Source: an uncultured Bacillaceae bacterium (GTDB lineage: Bacteria; Bacillota; Bacilli; Bacillales; Amphibacillaceae). From it: DNA of 13,479 bases. The stretch covers positions 1 through 13,479 of the forward strand of contig CALZEK010000016.1 in the NCBI GenBank assembly GCA_945639745.1, in the 5' to 3' direction. The notes under the pieces were generated by a model. The model did not search any database and was not told the DNA's origin. It saw nothing but the letters and a program-made list of their open reading frames with translations. The translations under genes and the position numbers were made by a program. Shown piece by piece: positions 1 through 7,729 of this stretch; the stretch's first letter is position 1; every line of letters begins with the position of its first letter.

Positions 1-585
1 CATGGTGGGACTTGTTATGAAAGATTAGAATATTTAGGAGATGCAGTTTTAGAATTAGGCGTTTCTGAATACTTATATAACGAACACGTACAAATGTCAG
101 AAGGAGAAATGACTAAATTACGAGCGACAATTGTTTGTGAAGAATCACTTTATTATTTTTCAAGTGTTTTAAATTTTAATGAATTTATATTACTTGGAAA
201 AGGTGAAGAACAAACAGGTGGTAGAGATCGCCAAGCATTACTAGCAGATGTATTTGAAGCCTTCTTGGGAGCTTTGTTTATAGATCAAGGCTTTAAAGAA
301 GTTATTAAGTTTTTAAATCATTTTGTATTTCCTAATATTATGACCGGTGCTTTTTCGTATGCGATGGATTATAAAAGTGAATTGCAAGAACTTATTCAAC
401 GCCGTAAAAACTTTAAGTTGAATTATGATATTATTGAAGAACGTGGTCCTTCACATAGTAAAGAATTTGTAGCAGAAGTTAAAGTTGATAATGAAATCTC
501 AAAAATAGGGATAGGTAAAACCAAAAAAGAAGCCGAACAAAGAGCAGCACAAAATATGTTAACTGAATTGAATCACAATAGTTAA
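1..585 (+). CDS. rnc: Ribonuclease III, 5'-truncated by window edge
   Basis: RNase III cleaves double-stranded RNA, maturing rRNA precursors and processing mRNA and sRNA duplexes in the cytoplasm. The frame is open from base 1, and 194 residues of a protein usually about 230-245 long are present, so roughly the first 40 are off the window. The visible part opens at the family signature ERLEYLGDAVLEL (residues 7-19 of the fragment). It contains the metal-binding acids E10 and D14 and the second pair D83/E86 in ADVFEAF. A double-stranded RNA-binding domain fills about residues 120-191, ending in the typical KTKKEAEQRAAQ helix. The ATG at base 94 lies inside the catalytic domain and is not the start. 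In Bacillus and Staphylococcus rnc directly precedes smc; here a minus-strand gene lies between them. A terminator follows the stop at once. Identification is firm. Confidence 0.96.
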   Translation, partial: HGGTCYERLEYLGDAVLELGVSEYLYNEHVQMSEGEMTKLRATIVCEESLYYFSSVLNFNEFILLGKGEEQTGGRDRQALLADVFEAFLGALFIDQGFKEVIKFLNHFVFPNIMTGAFSYAMDYKSELQELIQRRKNFKLNYDIIEERGPSHSKEFVAEVKVDNEISKIGIGKTKKEAEQRAAQNMLTELNHNS

Positions 586-588
586 GCA

Positions 589-635
589 TATAATAAAAAG
601 CTGTTTTTTATTTAAAAAAACAGCTTTTTATTATA
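589..635. terminator. Bidirectional intrinsic terminator between rnc and the DUF1128 gene
   Basis: The left arm is 589-609 and the right arm 615-635, with a 5-base loop. The core is AAAAAGCTGTTTTTT paired with its complement around CAGC. Both flanks are A- or T-rich, so each strand reads as a hairpin followed by a U tract. It sits between two convergent stop codons (rnc at 585 on +, the small gene at 638 on -), so it most likely serves both. Confidence 0.85.
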
Positions 636-637
636 AG

Positions 638-859
638 TTATTTTCTGACAGAGCGTAATTCATCAATAAAAGCATGTTTTTCATTGATACTTAATTGTTG
701 CTTTTGTACAACGACATCATACATAAACTTTAAATCATCGTAGCGGTTAATGTCATAATCTTTTTCATCAACTAAAATACGGTTAGCGATATCTAACCTT
801 TCTGCTAACTCATTTAAAATATATTTCAAGTTTTCTTGTGTAGGTTCATTTAAGTTCAT
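638..859 (-). CDS. UPF0435 / DUF1128 family protein (YfkK-like), function unknown
   Basis: This encodes 73 residues, the usual size for the family (Bacillus YfkK and Staphylococcus homologues are about 68-72). The pattern LAERLDIANRILVDE, then YDDLKFMYDVV, then QQLSINEKHAFIDELRSVR matches my recall of the staphylococcal homologue (EKLNIVNQGLLDPEKY, IYDFV, RERLSPSEVTAIADAL). It is a small, charged, helical cytosolic protein with no signal peptide or membrane segment. No biochemical role is established. The start is well supported: AAAAGGAGT lies 7 bases upstream of the ATG on the minus strand, and an extended -10 promoter lies about 40 bases further up. It is transcribed towards rnc and away from smc, so it splits a gene pair that is normally contiguous. 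The family call is fairly sure; function is not known. Confidence 0.8.
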   Translation of the reverse strand: MNLNEPTQENLKYILNELAERLDIANRILVDEKDYDINRYDDLKFMYDVVVQKQQLSINEKHAFIDELRSVRK

Positions 860-900
860 TTATTCTACTCCTTTTAGATATTAAATAATTGATATGATTT

Positions 901-928
901 ATTATAACATAAAACATATTTTTGAAAA
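901..928 (-). promoter_or_regulatory. Extended -10 sigma-A promoter for the DUF1128 gene
   Basis: On the minus strand, TGTTATAAT (909 down to 901) is a perfect TATAAT with the upstream TG of an extended -10 element. A weaker -35, TTTTCA (928-923), lies 16 bases upstream. Predicted transcription starts near 894, giving a leader of about 35 bases that contains AAAAGGAGT. Confidence 0.7.
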
Positions 929-951
929 ATCCAAGAAATATCTAATAAATG
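922..951 (+). promoter_or_regulatory. Weak candidate promoter for smc
   Basis: smc is cut off from rnc by a terminator and an opposing gene, so a plus-strand promoter should lie between 860 and 977. The best -35 is TTGAAA at 922-927 (5 of 6 matches). The facing -10 is poor (TAATAA at spacer 15 or TAAATG at spacer 18). Logic supports a promoter here more than the sequence does. Confidence 0.3.
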
Positions 952-977
952 GTTATTGAGTAAAAAGGAGAATGTTC

Positions 978-3900
978 ATGTTTTTAAAACAATTAGATAC
1001 TGTGGGTTTTAAGTCTTTTGCTGAAAGAACAAAAATTGATTTTGTCGAAGGTGTAACAGCAGTAGTAGGTCCTAATGGTAGCGGTAAAAGTAATATTATC
1101 GATGCAGTTCGTTGGGTGCTTGGAGAGCAATCAGCGAAATCTTTGCGTGGAACAAAAATGGAAGATGTTATTTTTCAAGGCAGTGACTCACGACATGCAT
1201 TAAACTTTGCTGAAGTAACTTTAGTGTTAAATAATGAGTTAAATCAATTACCAATTGATTATGAAGAGGTAAGTATTACGAGGCGAGTTTATCGTTCAGG
1301 TGACAGTGAATTTTATATAAATAAACAAACATGTCGATTAAAAGATATTATAGATTTATTTATGGACTCCGGTTTAGGAAAAGAAGCTTTTACAATTATC
1401 GGACAAGGTAAAGTAGAAGAAATACTAAGTTCCAAAGCAGAAGAACGTCGTGCCATTTTTGAAGAGGCTGCTGGAGTATTGAAATATAAACAAAGAAAAC
1501 GTCAAGCAGAATTTAAATTAATTGAAACAGAAGATAATTTAGATCGTGTAGAAGACATTATTCATGAAATAGAACAACAAATTGAACCATTAGAAAAACA
1601 AGCAGAAACAGCAAAGTTATTTATAGAAAAACGTCAAAGGTTAAAAAGTGTAGAAATAAGTATGTTGGTGACAGAAATAGCAGAAAAGCATCAAACCTGG
1701 CATTCGATTTTAAATGAAATTACAAAACTTAAAGATGAAGAAATAGAATTATCAACTTTCATTCAGAAAGAAGAAATTAAACTAACTAAAAACAAAGAAA
1801 TAAAAAAACAAATAGAAATAGAAATAGAAGAAATCCAAAAGCAGTTATTAATTGCCACAGAGGAATTAGAAAATACAGAAGGTAAAAAAAACGTATTGCA
1901 AGAAAGATTAAAACATTTTACAGAAAATAAAATTAATTTAGAAACAACTCTAAATGAGACAATAGAACAAAAAAACAAAGCAAAAGAAGCACTTGAGAAA
2001 GAAAACCTTATATTAAATGAACTTTCTAATAAACAAGATATGCTTTTAAAAAGAATAAATAATCTAAAAAATAAACTTGAATATACAGAAGAAGCATTAG
2101 CAGATCAAATTGAAAATTTAAAAGCAGACTATATTCAAAAACTAAATGAGCAAGCTGTTAAAAAAAATGAATTAAATATAGCAATGAAACGAATAGAACA
2201 AATAAAAAATGCTAATGAATCTGAATCATTAAATCAAAAAGATAAGATTAGTGAAAGAGAGTCATTAAAGAAAGATTTACAAAAATATGAAAATTTAATG
2301 AAAAAAGAAAATGACTATTTTAGTGAAATATCAAACGAAATTAAAAATAAAACAATTAACTTAGATGAAAGTGAAAAAAAATATGAAACGATGCGAAATA
2401 AACTTCAAGAAGCTCAGCAAACAATAGCGAAGTTAAATTCAAGGAAAGAAACCCTTGAAGAAATGCGAGAAAGTTTTCAAGGTTACTTTTATGGTGTTAA
2501 AGAAGTATTAAAAGCATCTAAAGAAAATAAATTGTTTGATATTCATGGTGTTGTTGTTGATTTAATAGACGTACCGACAGATTATATCACAGCAATCGAT
2601 ACGGTTTTAGGTGGTCAAGCACAAAATATTATTGTTAAAAATGACAGCTCAGCAAGAAAAGCTATTAATTGGTTGAAAAAAGAAAATAAAGGTAGAGCAA
2701 CCTTTCTACCAATTGAATCAATGAGTGATCGTACGATACCGGAAAACATACTTTCAAGATTAAAGTTGCATCCAGGGTTTGTTGGTCCAGCTGCAAAGCT
2801 TGTTCAAACTGATTTAATCTATCAAAAAGTTGTAAATAATTTAATGGGAAATATCATTGTTGCTAATACATTAAAGTCAGCAAACGAACTTGCAGAAATA
2901 ACAAACAGACGATATCGAATTGTTACATTAGAAGGTGATGTTGTTTATCCTGGTGGTTCAATGTCAGGTGGAGCAAAAAGGAAGGTAAATCAATCGTTAT
3001 TTACACGTGAAAAAGATCTAGCAGAATTAACAAAGAAATTAGTAGAATTTGTTGAACGAACGCAAGCATTCGAAAAAGAAACAACTCAAGAAAATCATTT
3101 CATAAAAAATCAAAAACAAGAAATATTAATCAAGAATCAAGCAAGGAATAAACAAACGGCATATATTGATCAAATAAGTAAAGAGCATCAAAATATAAAA
3201 GTAAAATATCAACAAGTAAATGACGACCTCTTAGTATACGATATGAATCAAAAGCAAATGAAAATTGAACAAAAAGAACATAATGAAAAAATTAATCGTA
3301 CGAATGAACAACTACTTGAATTATCTGTCCGTCTAACAGAAATTGATAATGAGATTAAACAATTAACAAAGAAACAAAAATTAGAAAGTGAAAATCAGTC
3401 AAAACTTAATTCAGAATTGCATAAATTAGAAGTGGAGTTTGCACAGAGTGATCAACGATTAAAGCATCAAAAACAATCAAATGATCGCGCTATTCAAGAA
3501 GTGGGTATGTTAGAAGCCAAAGAAATTGAATTGAAAAATGAACTCATTTCGCTTAACAATTTAAAAAAAGAAGAAATAACAAACGAAGACATGAGTCAAA
3601 TGGTCATAGAAAAAGAACGGAGAAAAGAACAAATATCTTTTGAATTGACAAAGCAACGCAAAAGATTAACTGAGGTAGATGTTTTAATTAATGATGATGA
3701 ACGTGAATTAACTGAAGAAATTAAGAAACAAAAAAGACTATCAATTCAATTACAAGAAAAAGAAGTAAAATCAAATAGATTGGATGTTTCTTTAGAAACA
3801 CAAATTTCACATTTACAAACAACATACTCAATTAGTTTTGAAAGAGCTTCAAAAGAATATAAACCAACAGATAATATTACAGAAGCTAAATCTACAGTCA

Positions 3901-4544
3901 ATCGCTTAAAAAATGAAATAAAAAACTTAGGAAATGTCAATACAGGTGCCATTGAAGAGTTTAAACGGATAAAAGAACGATATACATTTATGACATCTCA
4001 ACAGAAAGATTTACTAGAAGCTAAACAAACTCTTTACGAAATTATTTCTGAAATGGATGAAGAAATGATTACATTATTTAGTGATACATTTCAGCAAATT
4101 CAAAAAGAATTTACGCTTGTGTTTAAAGAATTGTTTGGTGGTGGTCATGCAGAACTAACATTGAGTGATCCTAATAATCTTTTAGATACTGGGATAGATA
4201 TTGTTGCTCGTCCTCCAGGTAAAAAATTAAAATCATTAAGTTTATTATCAGGTGGCGAACGCTCCTTAACAGCTATTGCTCTTTTGTTTTCTATTTTAAA
4301 AGTAAGACCTGTTCCGTTTTGTATTTTAGATGAAGTGGAAGCAGCACTTGATGAAGCAAATGTTGTGCGGTTTGCAAAATATGTTAAAATGCACAGTGAT
4401 GATATTCAATTTATAGTCATCACACACCGAAGAGGAACAATGGAAGAAGCAGATGCATTGTATGGTGTAACTATGCAAGAGTCAGGTGTATCTCGATTAG
4501 TTTCAGTACGTTTAGAAGATACAGATTTTCTAGAAGAATCATGA
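978..4544 (+). CDS. smc: Chromosome partition protein SMC
   Basis: This is the SMC ATPase core of the bacterial condensin, which with ScpA and ScpB extrudes DNA loops and separates sister chromosomes. The product is 1188 residues, the usual Bacillales length. The N-terminal head has Walker A GPNGSGKS (31-38). Long coiled coils run to about 500, the hinge spans about 505-670 (ending GGSMSGGAKRK), and a second coil returns to the C-terminal head. That head has signature LSGGE (1090-1094) and Walker B CILDE with D1118/E1119, followed by the D-loop VEAALDE and the switch histidine in VITHRRG. The ATG at 978 is preferred over the in-frame ATG at 972: AAAAAGGAG (962-970) lies 7 bases from 978 but 1 base from 972, and homologues begin MFLK. 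The gap to ftsY is 27 bases, so the two are probably co-transcribed. All catalytic motifs are intact. Confidence 0.97.
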   Translation: MFLKQLDTVGFKSFAERTKIDFVEGVTAVVGPNGSGKSNIIDAVRWVLGEQSAKSLRGTKMEDVIFQGSDSRHALNFAEVTLVLNNELNQLPIDYEEVSITRRVYRSGDSEFYINKQTCRLKDIIDLFMDSGLGKEAFTIIGQGKVEEILSSKAEERRAIFEEAAGVLKYKQRKRQAEFKLIETEDNLDRVEDIIHEIEQQIEPLEKQAETAKLFIEKRQRLKSVEISMLVTEIAEKHQTWHSILNEITKLKDEEIELSTFIQKEEIKLTKNKEIKKQIEIEIEEIQKQLLIATEELENTEGKKNVLQERLKHFTENKINLETTLNETIEQKNKAKEALEKENLILNELSNKQDMLLKRINNLKNKLEYTEEALADQIENLKADYIQKLNEQAVKKNELNIAMKRIEQIKNANESESLNQKDKISERESLKKDLQKYENLMKKENDYFSEISNEIKNKTINLDESEKKYETMRNKLQEAQQTIAKLNSRKETLEEMRESFQGYFYGVKEVLKASKENKLFDIHGVVVDLIDVPTDYITAIDTVLGGQAQNIIVKNDSSARKAINWLKKENKGRATFLPIESMSDRTIPENILSRLKLHPGFVGPAAKLVQTDLIYQKVVNNLMGNIIVANTLKSANELAEITNRRYRIVTLEGDVVYPGGSMSGGAKRKVNQSLFTREKDLAELTKKLVEFVERTQAFEKETTQENHFIKNQKQEILIKNQARNKQTAYIDQISKEHQNIKVKYQQVNDDLLVYDMNQKQMKIEQKEHNEKINRTNEQLLELSVRLTEIDNEIKQLTKKQKLESENQSKLNSELHKLEVEFAQSDQRLKHQKQSNDRAIQEVGMLEAKEIELKNELISLNNLKKEEITNEDMSQMVIEKERRKEQISFELTKQRKRLTEVDVLINDDERELTEEIKKQKRLSIQLQEKEVKSNRLDVSLETQISHLQTTYSISFERASKEYKPTDNITEAKSTVNRLKNEIKNLGNVNTGAIEEFKRIKERYTFMTSQQKDLLEAKQTLYEIISEMDEEMITLFSDTFQQIQKEFTLVFKELFGGGHAELTLSDPNNLLDTGIDIVARPPGKKLKSLSLLSGGERSLTAIALLFSILKVRPVPFCILDEVEAALDEANVVRFAKYVKMHSDDIQFIVITHRRGTMEEADALYGVTMQESGVSRLVSVRLEDTDFLEES

Positions 4545-4571
4545 TGATTAATAATAGAAAGGAAGTTAATA

Positions 4572-4739
4572 ATGAGTTTTTTTAAAAGGTTAAAAAGTAA
4601 ATTTGTTAAAGAAGAAGAAACAACGGATAAATATAAGGAAGGTATGACAAAAACAAGACAAAGCTTCACAAGCAAAATTAATGATTTAATAGCGCGATAT
4701 CGCTTAGTAGATGAAGATTTTTTTGAAGAATTAGAATAA
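4572..4739 (+). CDS. ftsY: FtsY N-terminal fragment (55 aa)
   Basis: This short product, if made, is basic at its start (MSFFKRLKSKF), then has a brief charged linker (EEETTDKYKEG) and the first N-domain helix (TKTRQSFTSKINDLIARYR), and ends after FFEELE. In FtsY the amphipathic N-terminus and the start of the N domain contribute to membrane binding, so this piece carries the targeting helix while the GTPase lies downstream. It is too short to act alone as a receptor. It has its own ribosome binding site (AAAGGAAG, ending about 6 bases before the ATG). Confidence 0.6.
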   Translation: MSFFKRLKSKFVKEEETTDKYKEGMTKTRQSFTSKINDLIARYRLVDEDFFEELE

Positions 4740-5552
4740 GTGTTAATCTCATCAGATGTTGGTGTTATGACTGTTATGGATTTAATCGATGAACTGAGAT
4801 TAGAAGTTCAACGTAAAAATATTAAAGAGACAAGAGAAATGACAGAAGTTATTTCTGAAAAATTAGTTGAAATTTATTACGGTGAAGATGATGAAGAAAT
4901 TGAAAAAATTAACTATCAAAACGATGACTTAACTGTTATTTTAGTTGTGGGCGTAAATGGAGTTGGAAAAACAACATCTATTGGTAAACTAGCACATCAA
5001 TTGAAATCAGAAAATAAACATGTTGTACTTGCTGCTGGTGATACTTTCAGAGCGGGGGCGATTGAGCAATTAGAAGAATGGGGTAAACGTGCGGAAGTCG
5101 ATGTTATCAAACAGTCTGAAGGCAGCGATCCAGCAGCTGTTATTTTTGATGCTATTCGAGCTGCTAAATCTAGAAATGCGGATGTTTTAATATGTGATAC
5201 AGCAGGAAGACTTCAAAATAAAGTGAATTTAATGAATGAGCTGGAAAAAGTTAATCGGATTATAACGCGTGAAATTCCAGACGCTCCACATGAAACATTA
5301 TTAGTATTAGATGGGACAACAGGACAAAATGCTATGAATCAAGCGAAAGTGTTTTCAGAAGCAACAAATGTTTCAGGAATTGTTTTAACTAAACTTGATG
5401 GGACAGCTAAAGGTGGAATTGTTATCGCAATTAAACATGAATTAAATATTCCAGTAAAATTAGTTGGATTTGGAGAAGGCATTGATGATTTACGTCAATT
5501 TGATGCACATGCCTTTGTCTATGGTCTGTTTTCAGATATGTTAGAAGAATAA
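4740..5552 (+). CDS. ftsY: FtsY C-terminal fragment: partial N domain plus complete G domain (270 aa)
   Basis: The frame reopens at GTG, immediately after the TAA of the upstream piece, giving a TAAGTG junction suited to termination-reinitiation; an alternative in-frame ATG is at 4767. There is no good Shine-Dalgarno before either start (only GAAGAA about 10 bases before the GTG). The fragment keeps most of the four-helix N domain except its first helix and part of the second. The GTPase is complete: P-loop GVNGVGKTT (71-79), DTFRAGA (101-107), the insertion-box region GSDPAAVIFDA, DTAGR (153-157) and TKLDG (217-221). It ends 21 bases before the ylxM ATG. If translated it should bind and hydrolyse GTP with Ffh but lack the membrane-targeting helix. 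Confidence 0.7.
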   Translation: MLISSDVGVMTVMDLIDELRLEVQRKNIKETREMTEVISEKLVEIYYGEDDEEIEKINYQNDDLTVILVVGVNGVGKTTSIGKLAHQLKSENKHVVLAAGDTFRAGAIEQLEEWGKRAEVDVIKQSEGSDPAAVIFDAIRAAKSRNADVLICDTAGRLQNKVNLMNELEKVNRIITREIPDAPHETLLVLDGTTGQNAMNQAKVFSEATNVSGIVLTKLDGTAKGGIVIAIKHELNIPVKLVGFGEGIDDLRQFDAHAFVYGLFSDMLEE

Positions 5553-5573
5553 AAAGGATTGGGTGACATAAGT

Positions 5574-5903
5574 ATGTTAGAAAAAACAACACGTCTTAAT
5601 TTTTTATATGATTATTATGTTTCTTTATTAACAACCAAGCAAAAGAAATATATGTCACTCTATTATCATGAAGATTATTCATTAGGTGAAATCGCAGAAC
5701 AAACAAAAGTGTCAAGACAAGCTGTTTATGATAATATTAAACGGACAGAGAATTTACTTGAACATTATGAAGAAAATTTAAAGTTATATGAAAAAAACAC
5801 TCAAAGAAAATCTTTAATCATTGAAATTAAAAAGCAAATTGAAGAAGGTTTTTCTAAAGAGAATATTATTAACAAGCTAGATACTCTAGCTAATATAGAT
5901 TAG
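5574..5903 (+). CDS. ylxM: YlxM family DNA-binding-like protein of the SRP operon
   Basis: YlxM is a small helix-turn-helix protein (UPF0122) encoded next to ffh in Gram-positive bacteria and reported in streptococci to modulate SRP-pathway activity. The product is 109 residues, close to the family's 110. The core [20 protein letters not shown] then [10 protein letters not shown] is a sigma-70 region-4-like helix-turn-helix (about residues 27-53), followed by a charged coiled tail. ATG 5574 is preferred over an in-frame TTG at 5559. GGTGA lies 7 bases from the ATG, while the only purine run before the TTG is 1 base away, and homologues start near LVKTLRMNYL. Its TAG stop overlaps the TAGGAGGAT ribosome binding site of ffh, a sign of translational coupling. 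Confidence 0.92.
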   Translation: MLEKTTRLNFLYDYYVSLLTTKQKKYMSLYYHEDYSLGEIAEQTKVSRQAVYDNIKRTENLLEHYEENLKLYEKNTQRKSLIIEIKKQIEEGFSKENIINKLDTLANID

Positions 5904-5916
5904 GAGGATTTCTTCT

Positions 5917-7260
5917 ATGGCATTTGAAGGATTATCGGATCGTCTACAAGAAACAGTTAAGAAAATTACAGGTAAAGGTAGAGTAAGTGAACAAGATGTT
6001 AACATAATGGCAAGAGAAATCCGTTTAGCTTTATTAGAAGCGGATGTTAATTTTAAAGTTGTAAAAGACTTTATAAAAAGAATTAAAGAGCGAGCTGTTG
6101 GTGCGGACGTTATGGAAAGCTTAACACCAGGTCAACAAGTTATTAAAATTGTTCAAGATGAATTATCAGAACTGATGGGTGGATCACAAAGCAAAATAGC
6201 TGTAAGTGATCGCTCACCAACAGTGATTATGATGGTAGGTTTACAAGGTGCGGGTAAAACGACAACAACTGGTAAATTAGCAAATTTACTAAGAAAAAAA
6301 CATAATCGTAAACCTTTACTAGTTGCTTGTGATGTGTATCGTCCAGCTGCAATTAAACAACTACAAACGCTTGGTGTTCAGCTTGATATGCCAGTATTTG
6401 AAAAAGGCACAGAAGCAAACCCAGTAGATATTGCAAAAGATGCCATTGAATATGCAAAAGAAAATCACCATGATTATGTACTTATTGATACAGCTGGTCG
6501 ACTTCATATAGATGATGATTTAATGGGTGAGCTTGGCGATATAAAAACGGAATTAAATCCTGATGAAATCTTTTTAGTAGTTGATTCAATGACAGGTCAA
6601 GATGCAGTTAATGTGGCTGAGTCGTTTAATGATAAGTTAGATATATCAGGTGTTGTTTTAACAAAACTAGACGGTGATACTCGAGGCGGAGCAGCTCTAT
6701 CAATAAGAACTGTTACTGAAAAACCAATTAAATTTATCGGTGTGGGGGAAAAACTAGATGAGTTAGAAGAGTTTCACCCTGAAAGAATGGCTTCAAGAAT
6801 ATTAGGTATGGGTGATGTGCTTAGCTTAATTGAAAAAGCAGAATCAAACATCGATGAGAAGCAAGCAAAAGAAATGCAAGAAAAAATGCGTACAGCATCG
6901 TTTACTTTTGATGACTTTTTAGAACAAATGGGCCAAGTGAAACAAATGGGACCATTGGATGAATTAATTGGGATGATACCTGGAGCTAACAAAATGAAAG
7001 GTATGAAAAATGCTCAAATTGATGATAAACAAATTGTACAAATTGAAGCAATTATTCAATCAATGACTGCAAAAGAAAGACATACACCAAGTATTATAAA
7101 TGCAAGTCGAAAAAAACGCATAGCAAGAGGTTCAGGTACTTCTGTTTCTCAAGTAAATAGATTGTTAAAGCAATTTAATGACATGCAAAAAATGATGAAA
7201 CAAATGATGAATTCACAAAAAGGTAAAAAAGGTAAAGGAATGAATTTTCCTTTTATGTAG
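5917..7260 (+). CDS. ffh: Signal recognition particle protein Ffh (SRP54)
   Basis: Ffh binds signal sequences emerging from the ribosome, together with SRP RNA, and hands them to FtsY. The product has 447 residues, normal for the family. The N domain covers about 1-90, with ALLEADVN. The G domain contains GLQGAGKT (108-115), DVYRPAA, DTAGRLH and TKLDGDTRGGA. The M domain (about 300-447) is rich in methionine and has the RNA-binding stretch RGSGTSVSQVNRLLKQF, then MQKMMKQMM. The C-terminus is basic with glycine and lysine repeats, as expected for RNA contact. TAGGAGGAT sits 7 bases before the ATG. All GTPase motifs are intact, in contrast to the interrupted ftsY partner two genes upstream. The next gene starts 15 bases after the stop. 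Confidence 0.97.
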   Translation: MAFEGLSDRLQETVKKITGKGRVSEQDVNIMAREIRLALLEADVNFKVVKDFIKRIKERAVGADVMESLTPGQQVIKIVQDELSELMGGSQSKIAVSDRSPTVIMMVGLQGAGKTTTTGKLANLLRKKHNRKPLLVACDVYRPAAIKQLQTLGVQLDMPVFEKGTEANPVDIAKDAIEYAKENHHDYVLIDTAGRLHIDDDLMGELGDIKTELNPDEIFLVVDSMTGQDAVNVAESFNDKLDISGVVLTKLDGDTRGGAALSIRTVTEKPIKFIGVGEKLDELEEFHPERMASRILGMGDVLSLIEKAESNIDEKQAKEMQEKMRTASFTFDDFLEQMGQVKQMGPLDELIGMIPGANKMKGMKNAQIDDKQIVQIEAIIQSMTAKERHTPSIINASRKKRIARGSGTSVSQVNRLLKQFNDMQKMMKQMMNSQKGKKGKGMNFPFM

Positions 7261-7275
7261 ATTAGGAGAGAAATT

Positions 7276-7680
7276 TTGAATAGTTATATCTTTGTTGTAG
7301 CAGCACTTGTCTCAATTTTTTCAGTCTATTATGTTTTATATCGATTAATAAATGAAGTAAAAGCAGATCAAATACCTTTTGAAAAAACTCAAAAAAGATT
7401 TTTGATTGGAATATTCTTAAGTAAAATAGTTCCATTAATATTTTTATTTTTTGGGATATTTAAAATGACAGCTAAAGATTTAAGTGACCTTTATATTCCA
7501 TGGATAATTATAGGGCTAGCTGCTATTATTGGATTAGTTTTACTAGAGAAAATTAAAAAAGATAATAAAAATGAAATAAAAGAAGTTTATATTAATTATC
7601 TTATTACTTTTACAAGGCCGCTTATGTTAACATTACCGTTGATGTCAGCTGTGTTTTTATACCTTATGACCTTTAAATAA
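7276..7680 (+). CDS. Four-helix membrane protein, unrecognised; resembles a tandem ATP synthase c-type hairpin
   Basis: I do not recognise this as a named family. The 134 residues form four predicted membrane segments at about 3-22, 43-62, 72-90 and 107-131, with charged loops (25-41 and 91-105) and no cleavable signal peptide. The start is TTG at 7276, 7 bases after GGAG, in frame to the stop. The first half reads like an F-type c-subunit hairpin: a loop with V-K-A-D-Q, then [19 protein letters not shown], compare FIGIALVEALPIIGVVFSF from recall of AtpE. The ion-carrying Glu position is K50 here. The second half ends [15 protein letters not shown], with Leu at that position. This suggests a duplicated, ion-binding-dead c-like fold, but the likeness is by eye and could be membrane-helix convergence. 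It follows ffh by 15 bases, so it probably belongs to the SRP transcript. Confidence 0.75.
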   Translation: MNSYIFVVAALVSIFSVYYVLYRLINEVKADQIPFEKTQKRFLIGIFLSKIVPLIFLFFGIFKMTAKDLSDLYIPWIIIGLAAIIGLVLLEKIKKDNKNEIKEVYINYLITFTRPLMLTLPLMSAVFLYLMTFK

Positions 7681-7700
7681 ACTCTGTAAGGTATAAAGGC
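7653..7700 (+). terminator. Long stem-loop at the 3' end of the membrane-protein gene, candidate terminator
   Basis: Bases 7653-7666 pair with 7687-7700 over 14 positions (two G-U pairs), with TATACCTTA matching TAAGGTATA at its core. The stop codon at 7678-7680 is in the loop. Only TTT follows the stem, so termination may be partial. It would separate the SRP transcript from rpsP, whose -35 box begins at the very next base. A shorter competing hairpin (7684-7691 with 7700-7707) shares its right arm. Confidence 0.45.
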
Positions 7701-7729
7701 TTTACAGCGATTAAAAAAAGTGTTATTAT
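7701..7729 (+). promoter_or_regulatory. Sigma-A promoter for rpsP
   Basis: The -35 box is TTTACA (7701-7706), followed by a 17-base spacer and -10 box TATTAT (7724-7729). A TG at 7721-7722 makes it an extended -10. Both boxes match consensus at 5 of 6 positions. Predicted transcription starts near 7736, about 31 bases before the rpsP ATG. Confidence 0.75.

Larger units (their letters stand above)
4572..5552 (+). pseudogene. ftsY: ftsY (SRP receptor) interrupted by an in-frame TAA stop
   Basis: FtsY is the SRP receptor GTPase that docks ribosome-SRP complexes at the membrane. The whole reading frame, including the stop, spans 326 codons, close to Bacillus FtsY (about 329). It starts at ATG 4572 (MSFFKRLKSKF), 27 bases after smc, with AAAGGAAG upstream. 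Codon 56 (4737-4739) is TAA, inside FFEELE*VLISSDVG, where homologues read FFEELEEVLISADVG; one G-to-T change from GAA explains it. The frame is otherwise intact on both sides: N domain (about 25-120), P-loop GVNGVGKT, DTFRAGA, DTAGR and TKLDG are all present. The lack of further decay points to a recent mutation, a base-call error or a gene still expressed in two parts. FtsY is essential or important in most Bacillales, so simple loss is surprising. Gene identity is certain; its state is open. Confidence 0.85.

Noticed and set aside
1763..1978. Minus-strand reading frame opposite smc
   Set aside because: It is antisense to the A-rich coiled-coil coding region, low complexity (S/F/I/V rich), with no ribosome binding site; the plus-strand gene is certain. 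The similar frame at 3746-3952 is rejected for the same reason.
4406..4675. Minus-strand reading frame over the smc-ftsY junction
   Set aside because: It is antisense to the conserved SMC C-terminus and the FtsY N-terminus, and its product resembles no family.
4694..4703. Perfect palindrome GCGATATCGC in ftsY
   Set aside because: It lies within codons for conserved ARYR residues; a 10-base palindrome in coding DNA is most simply chance.
6774..6992. Minus-strand reading frame inside ffh
   Set aside because: It is a shadow of the well-conserved Ffh G/M domain with no start signals. Minus frames at 8677-8859 and 10926-11108 are likewise shadows of ylqD/rimM and lepB.
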